Under the pieces are notes generated by a model. The model was given only the letters and a program-made list of their open reading frames with translations, was not told the DNA's origin and made no database searches. A program made the translations under genes and the position numbers. Positions 1 to 7,788 of a stretch of DNA of 64,000 bases are shown piece by piece (position 1 is the first letter of the stretch; the number at the start of each line of letters is the position of its first letter). This DNA comes from Dyella japonica A8 (GTDB lineage Bacteria; Pseudomonadota; Gammaproteobacteria; Xanthomonadales; Rhodanobacteraceae): contig NZ_CP008884.1 in the NCBI RefSeq assembly GCF_000725385.1, positions 558,001-622,000 of the forward strand, read 5' to 3'.

Positions 1-1
1 G

Positions 2-490
2 CGCAGCCTGATCCAGGCCTTCGAGCGCTACTACATCACCATCGCCGCGCTGGTGAAGAACGGCCCGCACACGCTGACCTCGGCCGAGCTGGAGAATGCT
101 TGCACGCTCACCGCGCAGCGCCTGAGCCTGCTCAACGAGCTTTCCGCGCCGGAGTTCTTCGACAAGGCGCTGTTCCGCGGCTTCATCCAGAAGCTGCGCG
201 AGAACCGCATCGTGTGGACCGACGACGCCGGCAAGCTCGACTACGACAAGGGCCTGGAAGACATGGTGCGCGACGCGCGCGTCATCCTCGCCCGCGACGT
301 GCGCCACTCCATCCTCAAGATCACCCCTGGCGGTGATGGCGAGAAGGAAACGCCGGAAAAGCCCCTGCCGGCCGACGCCACCAGCGAAGCGCTGCATGAG
401 CGGCATGTGGCGACCGAGCATCATGAGCATGCGCCGGTGGAAGCCATTGTGGTGGAAGAAAGCGGCAGCGAGGCTCGGGACAAGAACTAA
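2..490 (+). CDS. plsB: Glycerol-3-phosphate acyltransferase PlsB, C-terminal part (5' truncated)
   Basis: The reading frame is open from the window edge and encodes about 162 residues. The segment around YYITIAALVKNGPHTL followed by APEFFDKALFRGFIQKLRE matches the C-terminal region of membrane-associated PlsB, which acylates glycerol-3-phosphate at sn-1 in phospholipid synthesis. The acyltransferase catalytic motifs (HX4D and others) lie upstream, outside the window. The last ~55 residues are a low-complexity tail rich in Glu, His and Ala, as is common at the variable PlsB C terminus. The family call rests on the conserved C-terminal block only; the true start cannot be seen. Confidence 0.85.
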   Translation, partial: RSLIQAFERYYITIAALVKNGPHTLTSAELENACTLTAQRLSLLNELSAPEFFDKALFRGFIQKLRENRIVWTDDAGKLDYDKGLEDMVRDARVILARDVRHSILKITPGGDGEKETPEKPLPADATSEALHERHVATEHHEHAPVEAIVVEESGSEARDKN

Positions 491-520
491 CCCCCGGGGC
501 GTCCCTCGAACTTCCAAGCC

Positions 521-650
521 CGTCATCCCGGCGCAGGCCGGGATCCAGTGACTGTATCGCTCGGTTTTGGCCGCAGCGCAGAGCGTCTGCATGCTTTCGC
601 GAGAACCGTACAGCTTCGCCACTGGATCCCGGCCTGCGCCGGGATGACGG
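521..650. repeat. Palindromic intergenic repeat, family A (full element)
   Basis: A left arm at 521-552 (core GTCATCCCGGCGCAGGCCGG, then GATCCAG) is mirrored by a right arm at 620-650. The ~68 bases between them are unrelated. The same arm pair recurs at 32504, 41126 and 62441, and partly at 2255 and 36618. The element follows plsB and may act as a 3' end for its transcript. No coding capacity is evident. Confidence 0.8.
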
Positions 651-776
651 CTCTTTTGCAGCGCACGGACATCGGGACAAGGCGGTTCCGAGCCAACGTC
701 GCCCCATAGGCAGTTCGTCATGGCCCCACCCGTGCCTACTGACCCTATGATGACCCCTTCACCCGGGGAGCTCATC

Positions 777-2132
777 ATGACCAAACGCCTTGCCTTCGCC
801 ATCGCCGCCGCCCTTGCGCTGCCTGACGCCATAGCGGCCGAACCCACCCAGACCGCGCCAGACGTGACCGTGCTGCAGTGCGCGCGCATGGTCGACACGG
901 CGGCGGGCAGGCTGCTCGGCGAGACCACGCTGGTCATCGAAGGCAAGCGGGTGAAGGAGATCAAGGCCGGCGACGTCGACCCGACGCCATACGCCAATGC
1001 CGCCAAGGCGGCGGGCGCCAACTTCAGCGTCCACAAGATCAGCGACGGCACCTGCCTGCCCGGCCTGATCGATTCGCACACCCACCTCACCGGCGAAACC
1101 AGCCCCACCGGCTACACCGACCAGTTCCGCTGGAACATCGCCGACTACGCCATCCGCTCCACCGTGTATGCAAGGCGCACGCTGATGGCCGGCTTCACCA
1201 CCGTGCGCAACGTGGGCGATTCGGCCAATGAATCCGTCGCCCTGCGCAACGCCATCAACGCCGGCATCGTGCCCGGCCCGCGCATCTTCACCGCGGGCAA
1301 GGCCATCGGCACCACCGGCGGCCACGCCGACCCCACCGACGGCTACCGACAAGACCTGGCCGGCGACCCGGGCCCGAAGGACGGCATCATCAACAGCGTC
1401 GACGATGCCTACAAAACCATCCGCCAGCACTACAAGGACGGTGTCGACGTCATCAAGATCATGCCCTCGGGTGGCGTGCTCGACGAAAGCAACAGCGTCG
1501 ACAACGCACAGATGACCATCGAAGAGATCAAGGCCATTACCAGCGCCGCGCACGACTACGGCTTCACCGTGGCCGCACACGCGCATGGCGCCGAAGCCAT
1601 TCGCCGCGCCGTGCTGGGCGGCGTCGATTCCATCGAGCACGGCACCTTCATGAGCGACGAGGACATGAAGCTGATGAAGGAACACGGCACCTGGTACGTG
1701 CCCACCATCATCGCCGGCAAGTACGTGCAGGAAATGGCCGCCAAGCCGGGCTACTACCCGCCGCAGGTCGCCGCCAAGGCCCTGCAGGTCGGCCCCATCA
1801 TCCAGGCCACCGCCGGCAAGGCGTACAAGGCCGGCGTGAAGATTGCCTTCGGCACCGATGCAGCGGTTTATCCGCACGGCCAGAACGCCAAGGAGTTCGA
1901 ATACATGGTGCAGGCCGGCATGCCGGCGATGTTCGTGCTGCAGGCCGCCACCACGCATGCGGCCGAGTTGCTGCACAAGCAGAACGAACTGGGACAGATC
2001 GCGGTGGGGCGCGTGGCGGATGTGGTGGCGGTGCCGGGGAATCCGCTGGATGACATCACGGTGATGCAGAAGATGGAGTTCGTGATGAAGGATGGGGTGG
2101 TTTACAAGGAAGGTGGGAAGCCGGTGATGTGA
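777..2132 (+). CDS. Exported amidohydrolase-family metal-dependent hydrolase
   Basis: The product is about 451 residues. It starts with a Sec-type signal peptide (basic MTKR, a hydrophobic Ala/Leu stretch and a likely cleavage site near residue 20), so it should act in the periplasm. The amidohydrolase fold is supported by DSHTH (His101 and His103), a metal-ligand Lys region in VIKIMPSGG, HAHG, SIEHG and GTDAA (Asp361). This matches the imidazolonepropionase/prolidase-like branch that cleaves C-N bonds in cyclic amides or dipeptides. I chose the ATG at 777 because GGGGAG lies about 7 bases upstream; an in-frame ATG at 720 would bury the signal peptide. The substrate is unknown. The gene appears monocistronic. 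Confidence 0.85.
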   Translation: MTKRLAFAIAAALALPDAIAAEPTQTAPDVTVLQCARMVDTAAGRLLGETTLVIEGKRVKEIKAGDVDPTPYANAAKAAGANFSVHKISDGTCLPGLIDSHTHLTGETSPTGYTDQFRWNIADYAIRSTVYARRTLMAGFTTVRNVGDSANESVALRNAINAGIVPGPRIFTAGKAIGTTGGHADPTDGYRQDLAGDPGPKDGIINSVDDAYKTIRQHYKDGVDVIKIMPSGGVLDESNSVDNAQMTIEEIKAITSAAHDYGFTVAAHAHGAEAIRRAVLGGVDSIEHGTFMSDEDMKLMKEHGTWYVPTIIAGKYVQEMAAKPGYYPPQVAAKALQVGPIIQATAGKAYKAGVKIAFGTDAAVYPHGQNAKEFEYMVQAGMPAMFVLQAATTHAAELLHKQNELGQIAVGRVADVVAVPGNPLDDITVMQKMEFVMKDGVVYKEGGKPVM

Positions 2133-2254
2133 CGCTGCGCTTGGACTCCTCTTCCCTGCGGGGCACGCGGGGAGCAGCCATGGATGGCTGCGGTTTTGAG
2201 GAATGAGGAGAGGGTTGGCGTGAGGGGCAACCTCGCCTCGCCCTCTCATCAGAG

Positions 2255-2283
2255 CCGTCATTCCGGCGCAGGCCGGGATCCAG
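2255..2283. repeat. Palindromic repeat family A, solitary half element
   Basis: A single arm (GTCATTCCGGCGCAGGCCGG followed by GATCCAG) is present without its mirror arm within the next 150 bases. It looks like a decayed or half copy of the 521-650 element. Confidence 0.65.
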
Positions 2284-2373
2284 TTTCTGTAATGGTCGGT
2301 TGTCGCCTCGTGCGCTCCCGCGACCTGGCCGCTTACGCAGCGGGCGTTTCGACCTTCTGCCGAAGGCCGAGTC

Positions 2374-2403
2374 ACTTTTCTTTTGCTGGCCCAAAAGAAA
2401 AGT
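2374..2403. repeat. Long-stem hairpin repeat, copy 1
   Basis: ACTTTTCTTTTG (2374-2385) and CAAAAGAAAAGT (2392-2403) form a perfect 12-bp stem around a 6-base loop. The right arm runs on into AACCC, as does copy 2 at 3002-3037. It could terminate transcription, but it is more likely part of a dispersed repeat. Confidence 0.7.
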
Positions 2404-2619
2404 AACCCAAAGAAAATGGCCTAAAGAGCCAGAGCTGGCAGCATTCCGATGGGATAAACCCGAACGCTTGAGGCAAGTCGTTGCTTGGCCACCTTCGCCT
2501 CAGCACAGCGGGCAGCTCCAAGCGCTTCGCAACGCGCCATGGCGATGAGGACTTAAAGCAGCGCCTCGCTTCGCTTCGGCGGGGACATGACCCGCACGGT
2601 CGCCCGCTTTTCTCTTTTC

Positions 2620-2703
2620 TGTGGGAGCGCACCCTGTGCGCGACAACCTAACGGAGCGGTGACTACGAGGCGCCGCTGTCGCGCACAGGGTGCGCTCCCA
2701 CAG
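2620..2703. repeat. REP pair, GTGG head (bimime-like)
   Basis: The left arm is TGTGGGAGCGCACCCTGTGC (2620-2639, continuing CGCGACA), and the inverted right arm is at 2677-2703. Each arm is itself an imperfect palindrome (GCGCACCCTGTGCGC). The GTGG/GTAG head and paired layout match the REP elements mobilised by REP-associated tyrosine transposases and the SMAG elements of Stenotrophomonas, from memory of the family. Confidence 0.75.
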
Positions 2704-2749
2704 GGGACTCGCCTCTTTAGATGCTCCGCCAGTGTGGGCGGTTCTTGCT

Positions 2750-2818
2750 TCGGCTTTTGGCTTTTGGCTTTTGGCTTTTGGTTTTTGGCTCTCGCTCTGG
2801 CTTTTGGCTCTGGCTCTT
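2750..2818. repeat. GGCTTTT tandem microsatellite
   Basis: About ten imperfect tandem copies of a 6-7 base unit (GGCTTTT, decaying to GGCTCT) lie in a strand-asymmetric T/G-rich tract. The bias is strong against the GC-rich background. Slippage would make its length variable between strains. Confidence 0.75.
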
Positions 2819-3001
2819 GATCTCCCGGGTCCCCGTATGACGCGGCGGGCGGGTGGAGATCAGGCCCCGCAGGGGTACCAGGGATGGATCCCTGGCACTT
2901 TTCGACGGGGCAGGATGCCCCGCCGAAAAGCCCGGAACCCGCCCGCGAACCTTCCGGGCCGTAGGCCCGGAAGGCGCGTCATCCGGGGGGCCCTTCTCTT
3001 T

Positions 3002-3037
3002 GGTTACTTTCTCTTGGGCAAGCAAGAGAAAGTAACC
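3002..3037. repeat. Long-stem hairpin repeat, copy 2
   Basis: GGTTACTTTCTCTTG (3002-3016) and CAAGAGAAAGTAACC (3023-3037) pair perfectly over 15 bp with a 6-base loop. Stem sequence and loop size resemble copy 1 at 2374-2403, which suggests a dispersed family rather than two unrelated terminators. Confidence 0.75.
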
Positions 3038-3216
3038 CGCCCTCCGGCAGGAGGGCGGAAGCCCGCGGCAGGCGAGCCAGGTCGCCGCATCGCGACAACT
3101 AAACACCGAGGCTCTGTATGACCAGCCATACGGCTGTTGCAAAGCCCCTCCAGCCTGCGACGCGAACCCGCGCCCCAACCAAGAAGCCCACGCCCCCAAT
3201 CCGCTACCATTAGCCC

Positions 3217-3975
3217 ATGAGCGACCAGCCCCCATCCCAAACCACCCACTTCGGCTTCCGCGACGTCCCCGTCGCCGACAAGCAAAAGCTCGTCGGCCAG
3301 GTGTTCACCTCCGTCGCCAGCAGCTACGACCTGATGAACGACCTCATGTCGTTCGGCATCCATCGCCTCTGGAAGCGCCATTTCGTGGCGATCAGCGGCG
3401 TGCGCCGGGGTGACCGGGTGCTGGACCTGGCCGGCGGTACCGGCGACATCGCCGCGCTGCTCAAGCCCGTGGTGGGCGAGTCGGGCGAGATCATCGTGGG
3501 CGACATCAACGCCGCGATGCTCGGCGTGGGTCGCGACCGCCTGACCGATCGCGGCCTGGTATCCGGCCTGCGCTGGACGCAGCTCAACGCCGAAAGCCTG
3601 CCGTTCCCGGACAACAGCTTCGACGCCGTCACCATGGCCTTCGGCCTGCGCAACGTCACCGACAAGGACAAGGCGCTGGCGGACATCTGCCGCGTGCTCA
3701 AGCCGGGTGGTCGCGCGCTGGTGCTGGAGTTCTCGCGCGTGCAGAGCGAACTTTTCAGCAAGCTCTACGACTTCCACTCGTTCAAGGTGCTGCCCAAGCT
3801 GGGCCAGCTGTTCGCCGGCGACGCCGACAGCTACCAGTACCTCGCCGAGTCGATCCGCAAGCACCCGGATCAGCAGACGCTCAAGGGCATGATGGAACGC
3901 GCCGGTTTTGGCCGCGTGGACGTGCGCAACCTGTCCAACGGCATCGTCGCCATCCATCGCGGGTACAAGTTCTGA
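3217..3975 (+). CDS. ubiE: Ubiquinone/menaquinone biosynthesis C-methyltransferase UbiE
   Basis: The 252-residue SAM-dependent methyltransferase has the usual family length. The SAM-binding motif [12 protein letters not shown] is at residues 69-79. The UbiE signatures [21 protein letters not shown] near residue 30 (shown in part here as [19 protein letters not shown]) and FGLRNVTDK near 145 are clear. It methylates C2 of the 2-polyprenyl-6-methoxybenzoquinol intermediate in ubiquinone synthesis (and demethylmenaquinone where present). No strong Shine-Dalgarno precedes the ATG. A small lipoprotein gene follows after 8 bases and may be cotranscribed. Confidence 0.97.
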   Translation: MSDQPPSQTTHFGFRDVPVADKQKLVGQVFTSVASSYDLMNDLMSFGIHRLWKRHFVAISGVRRGDRVLDLAGGTGDIAALLKPVVGESGEIIVGDINAAMLGVGRDRLTDRGLVSGLRWTQLNAESLPFPDNSFDAVTMAFGLRNVTDKDKALADICRVLKPGGRALVLEFSRVQSELFSKLYDFHSFKVLPKLGQLFAGDADSYQYLAESIRKHPDQQTLKGMMERAGFGRVDVRNLSNGIVAIHRGYKF

Positions 3976-3983
3976 ACCAGCCT

Positions 3984-4457
3984 ATGCCAGGACATGTTCT
4001 TCTCGCCCTGGCATTCGTCTCGCTCACGGCCTGCTCGACGCCTTCCGTCAGCACGGCGGACTACGCCCTGATGCCCCAGTCGATGGCAGGAGCACTGCTC
4101 AAACAGTGCTCGCGCGGGGTCCCACATGCCAGCAACGCGTGGACACCGTCACGCGATCAACTGAGCGATCTCGAAAGTCACCTTCCGCAATTGTCGGAAC
4201 TGGCAGCGCGCCAGCGCTTGCCCCAGAGCATCGGCGACCCCAAGGCTTCTTTCCGCCAGTACGTTGGCATCGTCGTTGACCACCATCGCTACATCTATAT
4301 CAATGCGATAGCGGCAAGCGACGTTACCTCGCCGCACGCACCCGATCCGCATGTGACACCCATGATCGTCTGCGACGGCGGTAGCGCGTTCTGGGGCGCG
4401 CTATATGATCCCGAATCAAAGACGTTCTCGCAGCTGGATGCCAATGGCGCGATCTAG
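3984..4457 (+). CDS. Putative small lipoprotein
   Basis: The 157-residue product starts with a short signal sequence ending in the lipobox LTAC (Cys near residue 17), so it is predicted to be lipid-anchored in the envelope. I do not recognise the mature domain. It has a mixed alpha/beta-like composition, and the C-terminal part (VCDGGSAFWGALYDPESKTF) resembles a small secreted scaffold. It starts 8 bases after ubiE, so the two may share a transcript. Confidence 0.65.
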   Translation: MPGHVLLALAFVSLTACSTPSVSTADYALMPQSMAGALLKQCSRGVPHASNAWTPSRDQLSDLESHLPQLSELAARQRLPQSIGDPKASFRQYVGIVVDHHRYIYINAIAASDVTSPHAPDPHVTPMIVCDGGSAFWGALYDPESKTFSQLDANGAI

Positions 4458-4558
4458 CCTGTAGCTGACCGCTTTGGCTCCAGGCGATTTCTTGCGTTGC
4501 GCCGCCCGTCACCGGCGGGTGGCATAGTGTCGTTCCCGCTTCATCGACGCTTTCGCCC

Positions 4559-5218
4559 ATGCCATATCGCTACCGTCCGCTGGCCCAGTTCTCCGCCCTG
4601 CTCGGCTGGTTCGGGCTGGCCTTGCAGCTGTGGTTCTCCGTACGGCTGAAGCTGGACCACGGCGGCACCACCATCGACGGGGTGTGGTTGTACCTGGGCT
4701 ATTTCACCATCCTCACCAACCTGCTGGTGGCCAGCGTGCTGACCGCGGCGGCGTTCGACACGCGCGCCGCGCTGCCGCGCTTCCTGCAGCGCCCCGGTGT
4801 GCAGACGGCGGCGGCGATGAGCATCGTGATCGTCAGCGCGGTCTACAACCTGATGCTGCGCCAGCTGTGGAGCCCCTCGGGCTGGTTGCTGGTGGCCGAC
4901 ATGATCGTGCACGACTTCATGCCGCCGCTCTACCTGCTCTACTGGTGGCTGGCGGTACCCAAGGGCAGCCTGCGCTGGTCGCAGGCCCTCGCCTGGCAGA
5001 GTTACCCCGCCGGGTATTTCACCTATGTATTGCTGCGGGGTGCCGCGAACGGCTGGTATCCTTATCCGTTCCTGGACGTGAAGTCGCTGGGTTATGGGCA
5101 GGTGGTGGTCGATGCCCTGGCCGTGCTGGTCGCCTTCATTGCCGTGGCGCTGCTACTCGTCGCGCTGGGCCGGTGGCAGGCGCGACGGCGAAATGGCGCG
5201 GTGGCGGAAGCCGCCTGA
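4559..5218 (+). CDS. Pr6Pr-family integral membrane protein
   Basis: The 219-residue protein has about six hydrophobic segments. It shows the family-typical FTILTNLLVA motif near residue 57, and an Asp/His pair in the VHDFMPPLYLLYWW segment, as in Pr6Pr proteins. The molecular function of the family is not established. It ends immediately before the convergent GST gene (stop codons abut at 5218/5219), so the two transcripts must end within each other. Confidence 0.75.
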   Translation: MPYRYRPLAQFSALLGWFGLALQLWFSVRLKLDHGGTTIDGVWLYLGYFTILTNLLVASVLTAAAFDTRAALPRFLQRPGVQTAAAMSIVIVSAVYNLMLRQLWSPSGWLLVADMIVHDFMPPLYLLYWWLAVPKGSLRWSQALAWQSYPAGYFTYVLLRGAANGWYPYPFLDVKSLGYGQVVVDALAVLVAFIAVALLLVALGRWQARRRNGAVAEAA

Positions 5219-5902
5219 TCAGGCGAGGCGCAGATCCTCGGTGACCTCGCCATACCGGAGAGTCTCCGCTTCGTGCGCATGGTCCCGCCACGGTTCAGCC
5301 AGCGCCGCCGTATACCACTCGCGCATCGCGGGCAGCGCCAGGATGCGTTGTACATAGGCCGACGCCGCGCCGTCCAAGGGCAAGCCGTAGGTCTGGATAC
5401 GGAACACCACCGGTGCATAGAACGCATCGACGGCGGTGAACGTGCTGCCCGCGAGGTAGGGGCCACCGAAGCGCGACAGGCCTTCGTTCCACAGTTCGTT
5501 GATACGGGCCACGTCGGCCTTCAGCGCCGGGCCGATGGCATGCAGGCGCACGCGGATGCCGCAATTCATGCCGCATTCGTTGCGCAGCGTGCCGAAGCCC
5601 GAGTGCATTTCGGCGGCGGAGCAACGCGCCCAGGCGCGCGCGTCACGATCGGACGGCCAAACGCCCACATGGCTTTCGGCGAGATATTCGGCAATGGCCA
5701 GCGAATCCCACACGACGGTGTCGCCATCACGCAGGCACGGCACGCGGCCGCTCGGTGAAAACTGGCGGAAGGCCTCCCAGTTGGAACCTTCGCCGAACAC
5801 CATGAGCTTCTCGTCGAACGGCAAGCCCAGGTGTTTCATCAACACCCACGGACGCAGCGACCAGGACGAGTAATTCTTGTTGGCGATGTAAAGCGCTGGC
5901 AC
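5219..5902 (-). CDS. Glutathione S-transferase family protein
   Basis: The 227-residue product has an N-terminal thioredoxin-like domain starting ALYIANKNYSSWSLRPW, with the Ser/Tyr-rich active-site region near residues 8-12. SGRVPCLRDGD (cis-Pro loop) and DSLAIAEYLAE (glutathione binding) follow, then an all-alpha C-terminal domain containing FTAVDAFYAP. The GTG at 5902 is preferred because AGGAG lies about 7 bases upstream; the longer open frame overlaps the cupin gene. It is the last gene of an EamA-cupin-GST cluster. Confidence 0.88.
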   Translation of the reverse strand: MPALYIANKNYSSWSLRPWVLMKHLGLPFDEKLMVFGEGSNWEAFRQFSPSGRVPCLRDGDTVVWDSLAIAEYLAESHVGVWPSDRDARAWARCSAAEMHSGFGTLRNECGMNCGIRVRLHAIGPALKADVARINELWNEGLSRFGGPYLAGSTFTAVDAFYAPVVFRIQTYGLPLDGAASAYVQRILALPAMREWYTAALAEPWRDHAHEAETLRYGEVTEDLRLA

Positions 5903-5922
5903 GGACGGGCTCCTGGGGTGCG

Positions 5923-6219
5923 TCAGGTGTCGAGGATCAGCAGCGTACCGCGGCTGCCCGCCTCCACGCTGTGCGGCGTGCCCGCGGGAATGACGCAAAG
6001 CTCGCCGGCACGCACGTGCACGGTGTCGCCATGGACGCGAAGCACCATGACGCCGTCGAGCACGAGCAGGCCCTCGTCGTCGTTATGGACTTCCTCCGGA
6101 TACGCGGTGTCGTCCATGCGCACCAGCTTGAGGCGCGCCCCGCCGAACCGGGCGAACACGCGCGAGGACCAGGCTTCGGGCAATTGCGCGGCGGCGTCGA
6201 GCAGGGGGATCGGCGTCAT
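5923..6219 (-). CDS. Small cupin-domain protein
   Basis: The 98-residue single-domain cupin has PEEVHNDDEGLLVLDG (cupin motif 1, His and Glu metal ligands) and CVIPAGTPHSVEAG (motif 2, His). Such small cupins bind a metal or act as sugar or ligand sensors; the role here is not evident. The start at 6219 lies 4 bases beyond the EamA transporter stop, which implies translational coupling in a three-gene operon with the GST. Confidence 0.8.
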   Translation of the reverse strand: MTPIPLLDAAAQLPEAWSSRVFARFGGARLKLVRMDDTAYPEEVHNDDEGLLVLDGVMVLRVHGDTVHVRAGELCVIPAGTPHSVEAGSRGTLLILDT

Positions 6220-6223
6220 GCGC

Positions 6224-7144
6224 TCAGCTCTGCTTGGCTGGCGTGGCGACGACGGATGCGGGCGCCGGTGCACGACGGCGCGCGTTGGCCAGCACCACGC
6301 CGCCCACGGTGATCACGCCACCGACCAGCGTCAACAAGGTCGGCCGCTCACCCAGCCACACCCAGCCGATCAGCACGGCGATGGGCGGGGAGAAATAGAT
6401 GAAGCTGCTCACCTGCGAGGCCGGGGCGCGATGCAGGGCGGCGTTCCACGCGATATAGCCGATGAAGGTCGGCGCGATCCCCAGCCACAGCAAGGCGGCG
6501 ATGTGCGGGAACGGCGCCTCCACCAGCGCCTGTGGCAGGCCCAGGCCAAACGGCAGCGCGCCCAGCGTGCCGGCGAAGAAGGTGATGCCGGTAACGCCCA
6601 GCATGGTGTTGCGCGCGAACAGCGGCTTCTGGCCCACGAAGAAGATGGAGCACGCCACCACGCTCACCAGCACCAGCGCGGCCATGGGCTCCACCTTCAC
6701 GTCCTTGCCGCTGGTCAGCACCACCAGCACCACGCCGAGCAGGGCCACGGTGAGCCCGGTCAGGGTGCGCGGGGACAGCCGCTCGCGCAGCCAGATGGCC
6801 GACAGCGCCGCGGTGGTCGCCGGCACCAGCGAGATCAGGATGGCTGCGGTACCGCTGGCCACGCGGGTTTCGGCCGTATTGAGGCACAAGTGGTACACAG
6901 TGAGGCCAATCACGCCAAGCAGCGTCAGCAGCGGCCAGTCGCGGCGCGCCGGCAGGGGCACGCGCTTGACCAGCATCAGCACGGCAAAACAGAGCGAACC
7001 AATGGCCAGGCGGGCCAGCGCCACCTCGCCCGGGGTGAACGAGGTCAGCGCGTAGGCGATCGCGGCATAGGCCGACGACCAGGTAAGCAGGGCGATGCCG
7101 ATATAGGCGAGGGCACGCCCGTCGAGGCGTTCCGGGGTCTGCAT
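6224..7144 (-). CDS. EamA/DMT-family transporter
   Basis: The 306-residue protein has about ten membrane segments in two EamA repeats, the first beginning YIGIALLTWSSAYAAIAYAL. It is probably an exporter or permease for a small metabolite in the cytoplasmic membrane. It is transcribed divergently from an Lrp/AsnC regulator 102 bases away, a layout typical of an amino-acid exporter controlled by its neighbour. The substrate is inferred only from this context. Confidence 0.87.
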   Translation of the reverse strand: MQTPERLDGRALAYIGIALLTWSSAYAAIAYALTSFTPGEVALARLAIGSLCFAVLMLVKRVPLPARRDWPLLTLLGVIGLTVYHLCLNTAETRVASGTAAILISLVPATTAALSAIWLRERLSPRTLTGLTVALLGVVLVVLTSGKDVKVEPMAALVLVSVVACSIFFVGQKPLFARNTMLGVTGITFFAGTLGALPFGLGLPQALVEAPFPHIAALLWLGIAPTFIGYIAWNAALHRAPASQVSSFIYFSPPIAVLIGWVWLGERPTLLTLVGGVITVGGVVLANARRRAPAPASVVATPAKQS

Positions 7145-7246
7145 GGGACGGTTTCCGGGTGGGGAATGCTGCGCATCGTATCTGCCGCGGCGGTGCGCTT
7201 GAATGATGAATCAGCGTAGGATGGCGTTGTTTCGCCAACGAACGAA

Positions 7247-7762
7247 ATGTCCATGAACGCAGTCACCTTTGAATCGAAACCGATCTGGGACGCTACGGAT
7301 TGGCAGCTGCTGGAAGCCCTGCAGCAGGATGCCCGCCTGGGTTACGCCGAGCTGGGACGCAAGGTGAAGCTCTCCGCGCCGGCCGTGGCCGAGCGGGTGA
7401 GGCGGCTGGAGGAAGCCGGCGTCATCGCCGGTTACCGCGCCGTGCTCAACCCTCGCAAGCTCGGCTACGAGATCGACGCGATGATCCGCCTGCGCTGCGA
7501 CGGCGGCATCTGCGCCCGCGTGGGCGCGCTGGTGGCGGATATCCCGGAGGTGCTGGACTGCCGCCGCCTGGCAGGCGAGGACTCCGCCCTGCTGCGCGTG
7601 GTGGCCATGTCCATCCCCCATCTGGAAACCGTGCTGGACCGGCTGCTGAAGATCCACGCCAGCATCAGCACGACCACCCTGGTGGTGCTGCAGACGCCGC
7701 ATGAGAACCGCCCGCTCTCCCGCGCCATGTGGAACGCGGCGCGCAGCCTGCTCGACGAATAG
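7247..7762 (+). CDS. Lrp/AsnC-family transcriptional regulator
   Basis: The 171-residue product has an N-terminal winged HTH (residues ~18-65; DWQLLEALQQDARLGYAELG, then SAPAVAERVRRLEEAGVI) and a C-terminal RAM effector-binding domain to about residue 155. It likely binds an amino acid and controls the divergent EamA operon. The intergenic region contains CGTTG-N6-CAACG at 7225-7240, a possible but weak operator. The diguanylate cyclase gene starts 26 bases after its stop. Confidence 0.9.
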   Translation: MSMNAVTFESKPIWDATDWQLLEALQQDARLGYAELGRKVKLSAPAVAERVRRLEEAGVIAGYRAVLNPRKLGYEIDAMIRLRCDGGICARVGALVADIPEVLDCRRLAGEDSALLRVVAMSIPHLETVLDRLLKIHASISTTTLVVLQTPHENRPLSRAMWNAARSLLDE

Positions 7763-7788
7763 CCGCCTAGACGCCCACCGCGCCCGCC

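Larger units (their letters stand above)
2133..3216. other. 1.1 kb gene-free, repeat-rich interval
   Basis: No convincing gene is present. Open frames exist on both strands, but they run through palindromes and a microsatellite and show no recognisable family. The interval holds a half family-A repeat, a REP pair, two long-stem hairpins and a GGCTTTT tandem tract, each listed separately. It separates the amidohydrolase from ubiE. Confidence 0.7.

Noticed and set aside
759..2375. 538-codon open frame opposite the amidohydrolase
   Set aside because: It is the mirror of a well-supported gene, with His/Gly/Val-rich composition typical of antisense frames in GC-rich DNA and no family motif.
2587..3121. 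Overlapping open frames on both strands of the ubiE upstream gap
   Set aside because: They translate REP arms, a microsatellite and hairpins, which explains their repeated Trp/Lys/Arg-rich fragments.
5831..7219. 462-codon plus-strand frame opposite GST, cupin and EamA genes
   Set aside because: It spans three genes with recognisable families on the minus strand; composition is Gln/His/Arg-rich shadow.
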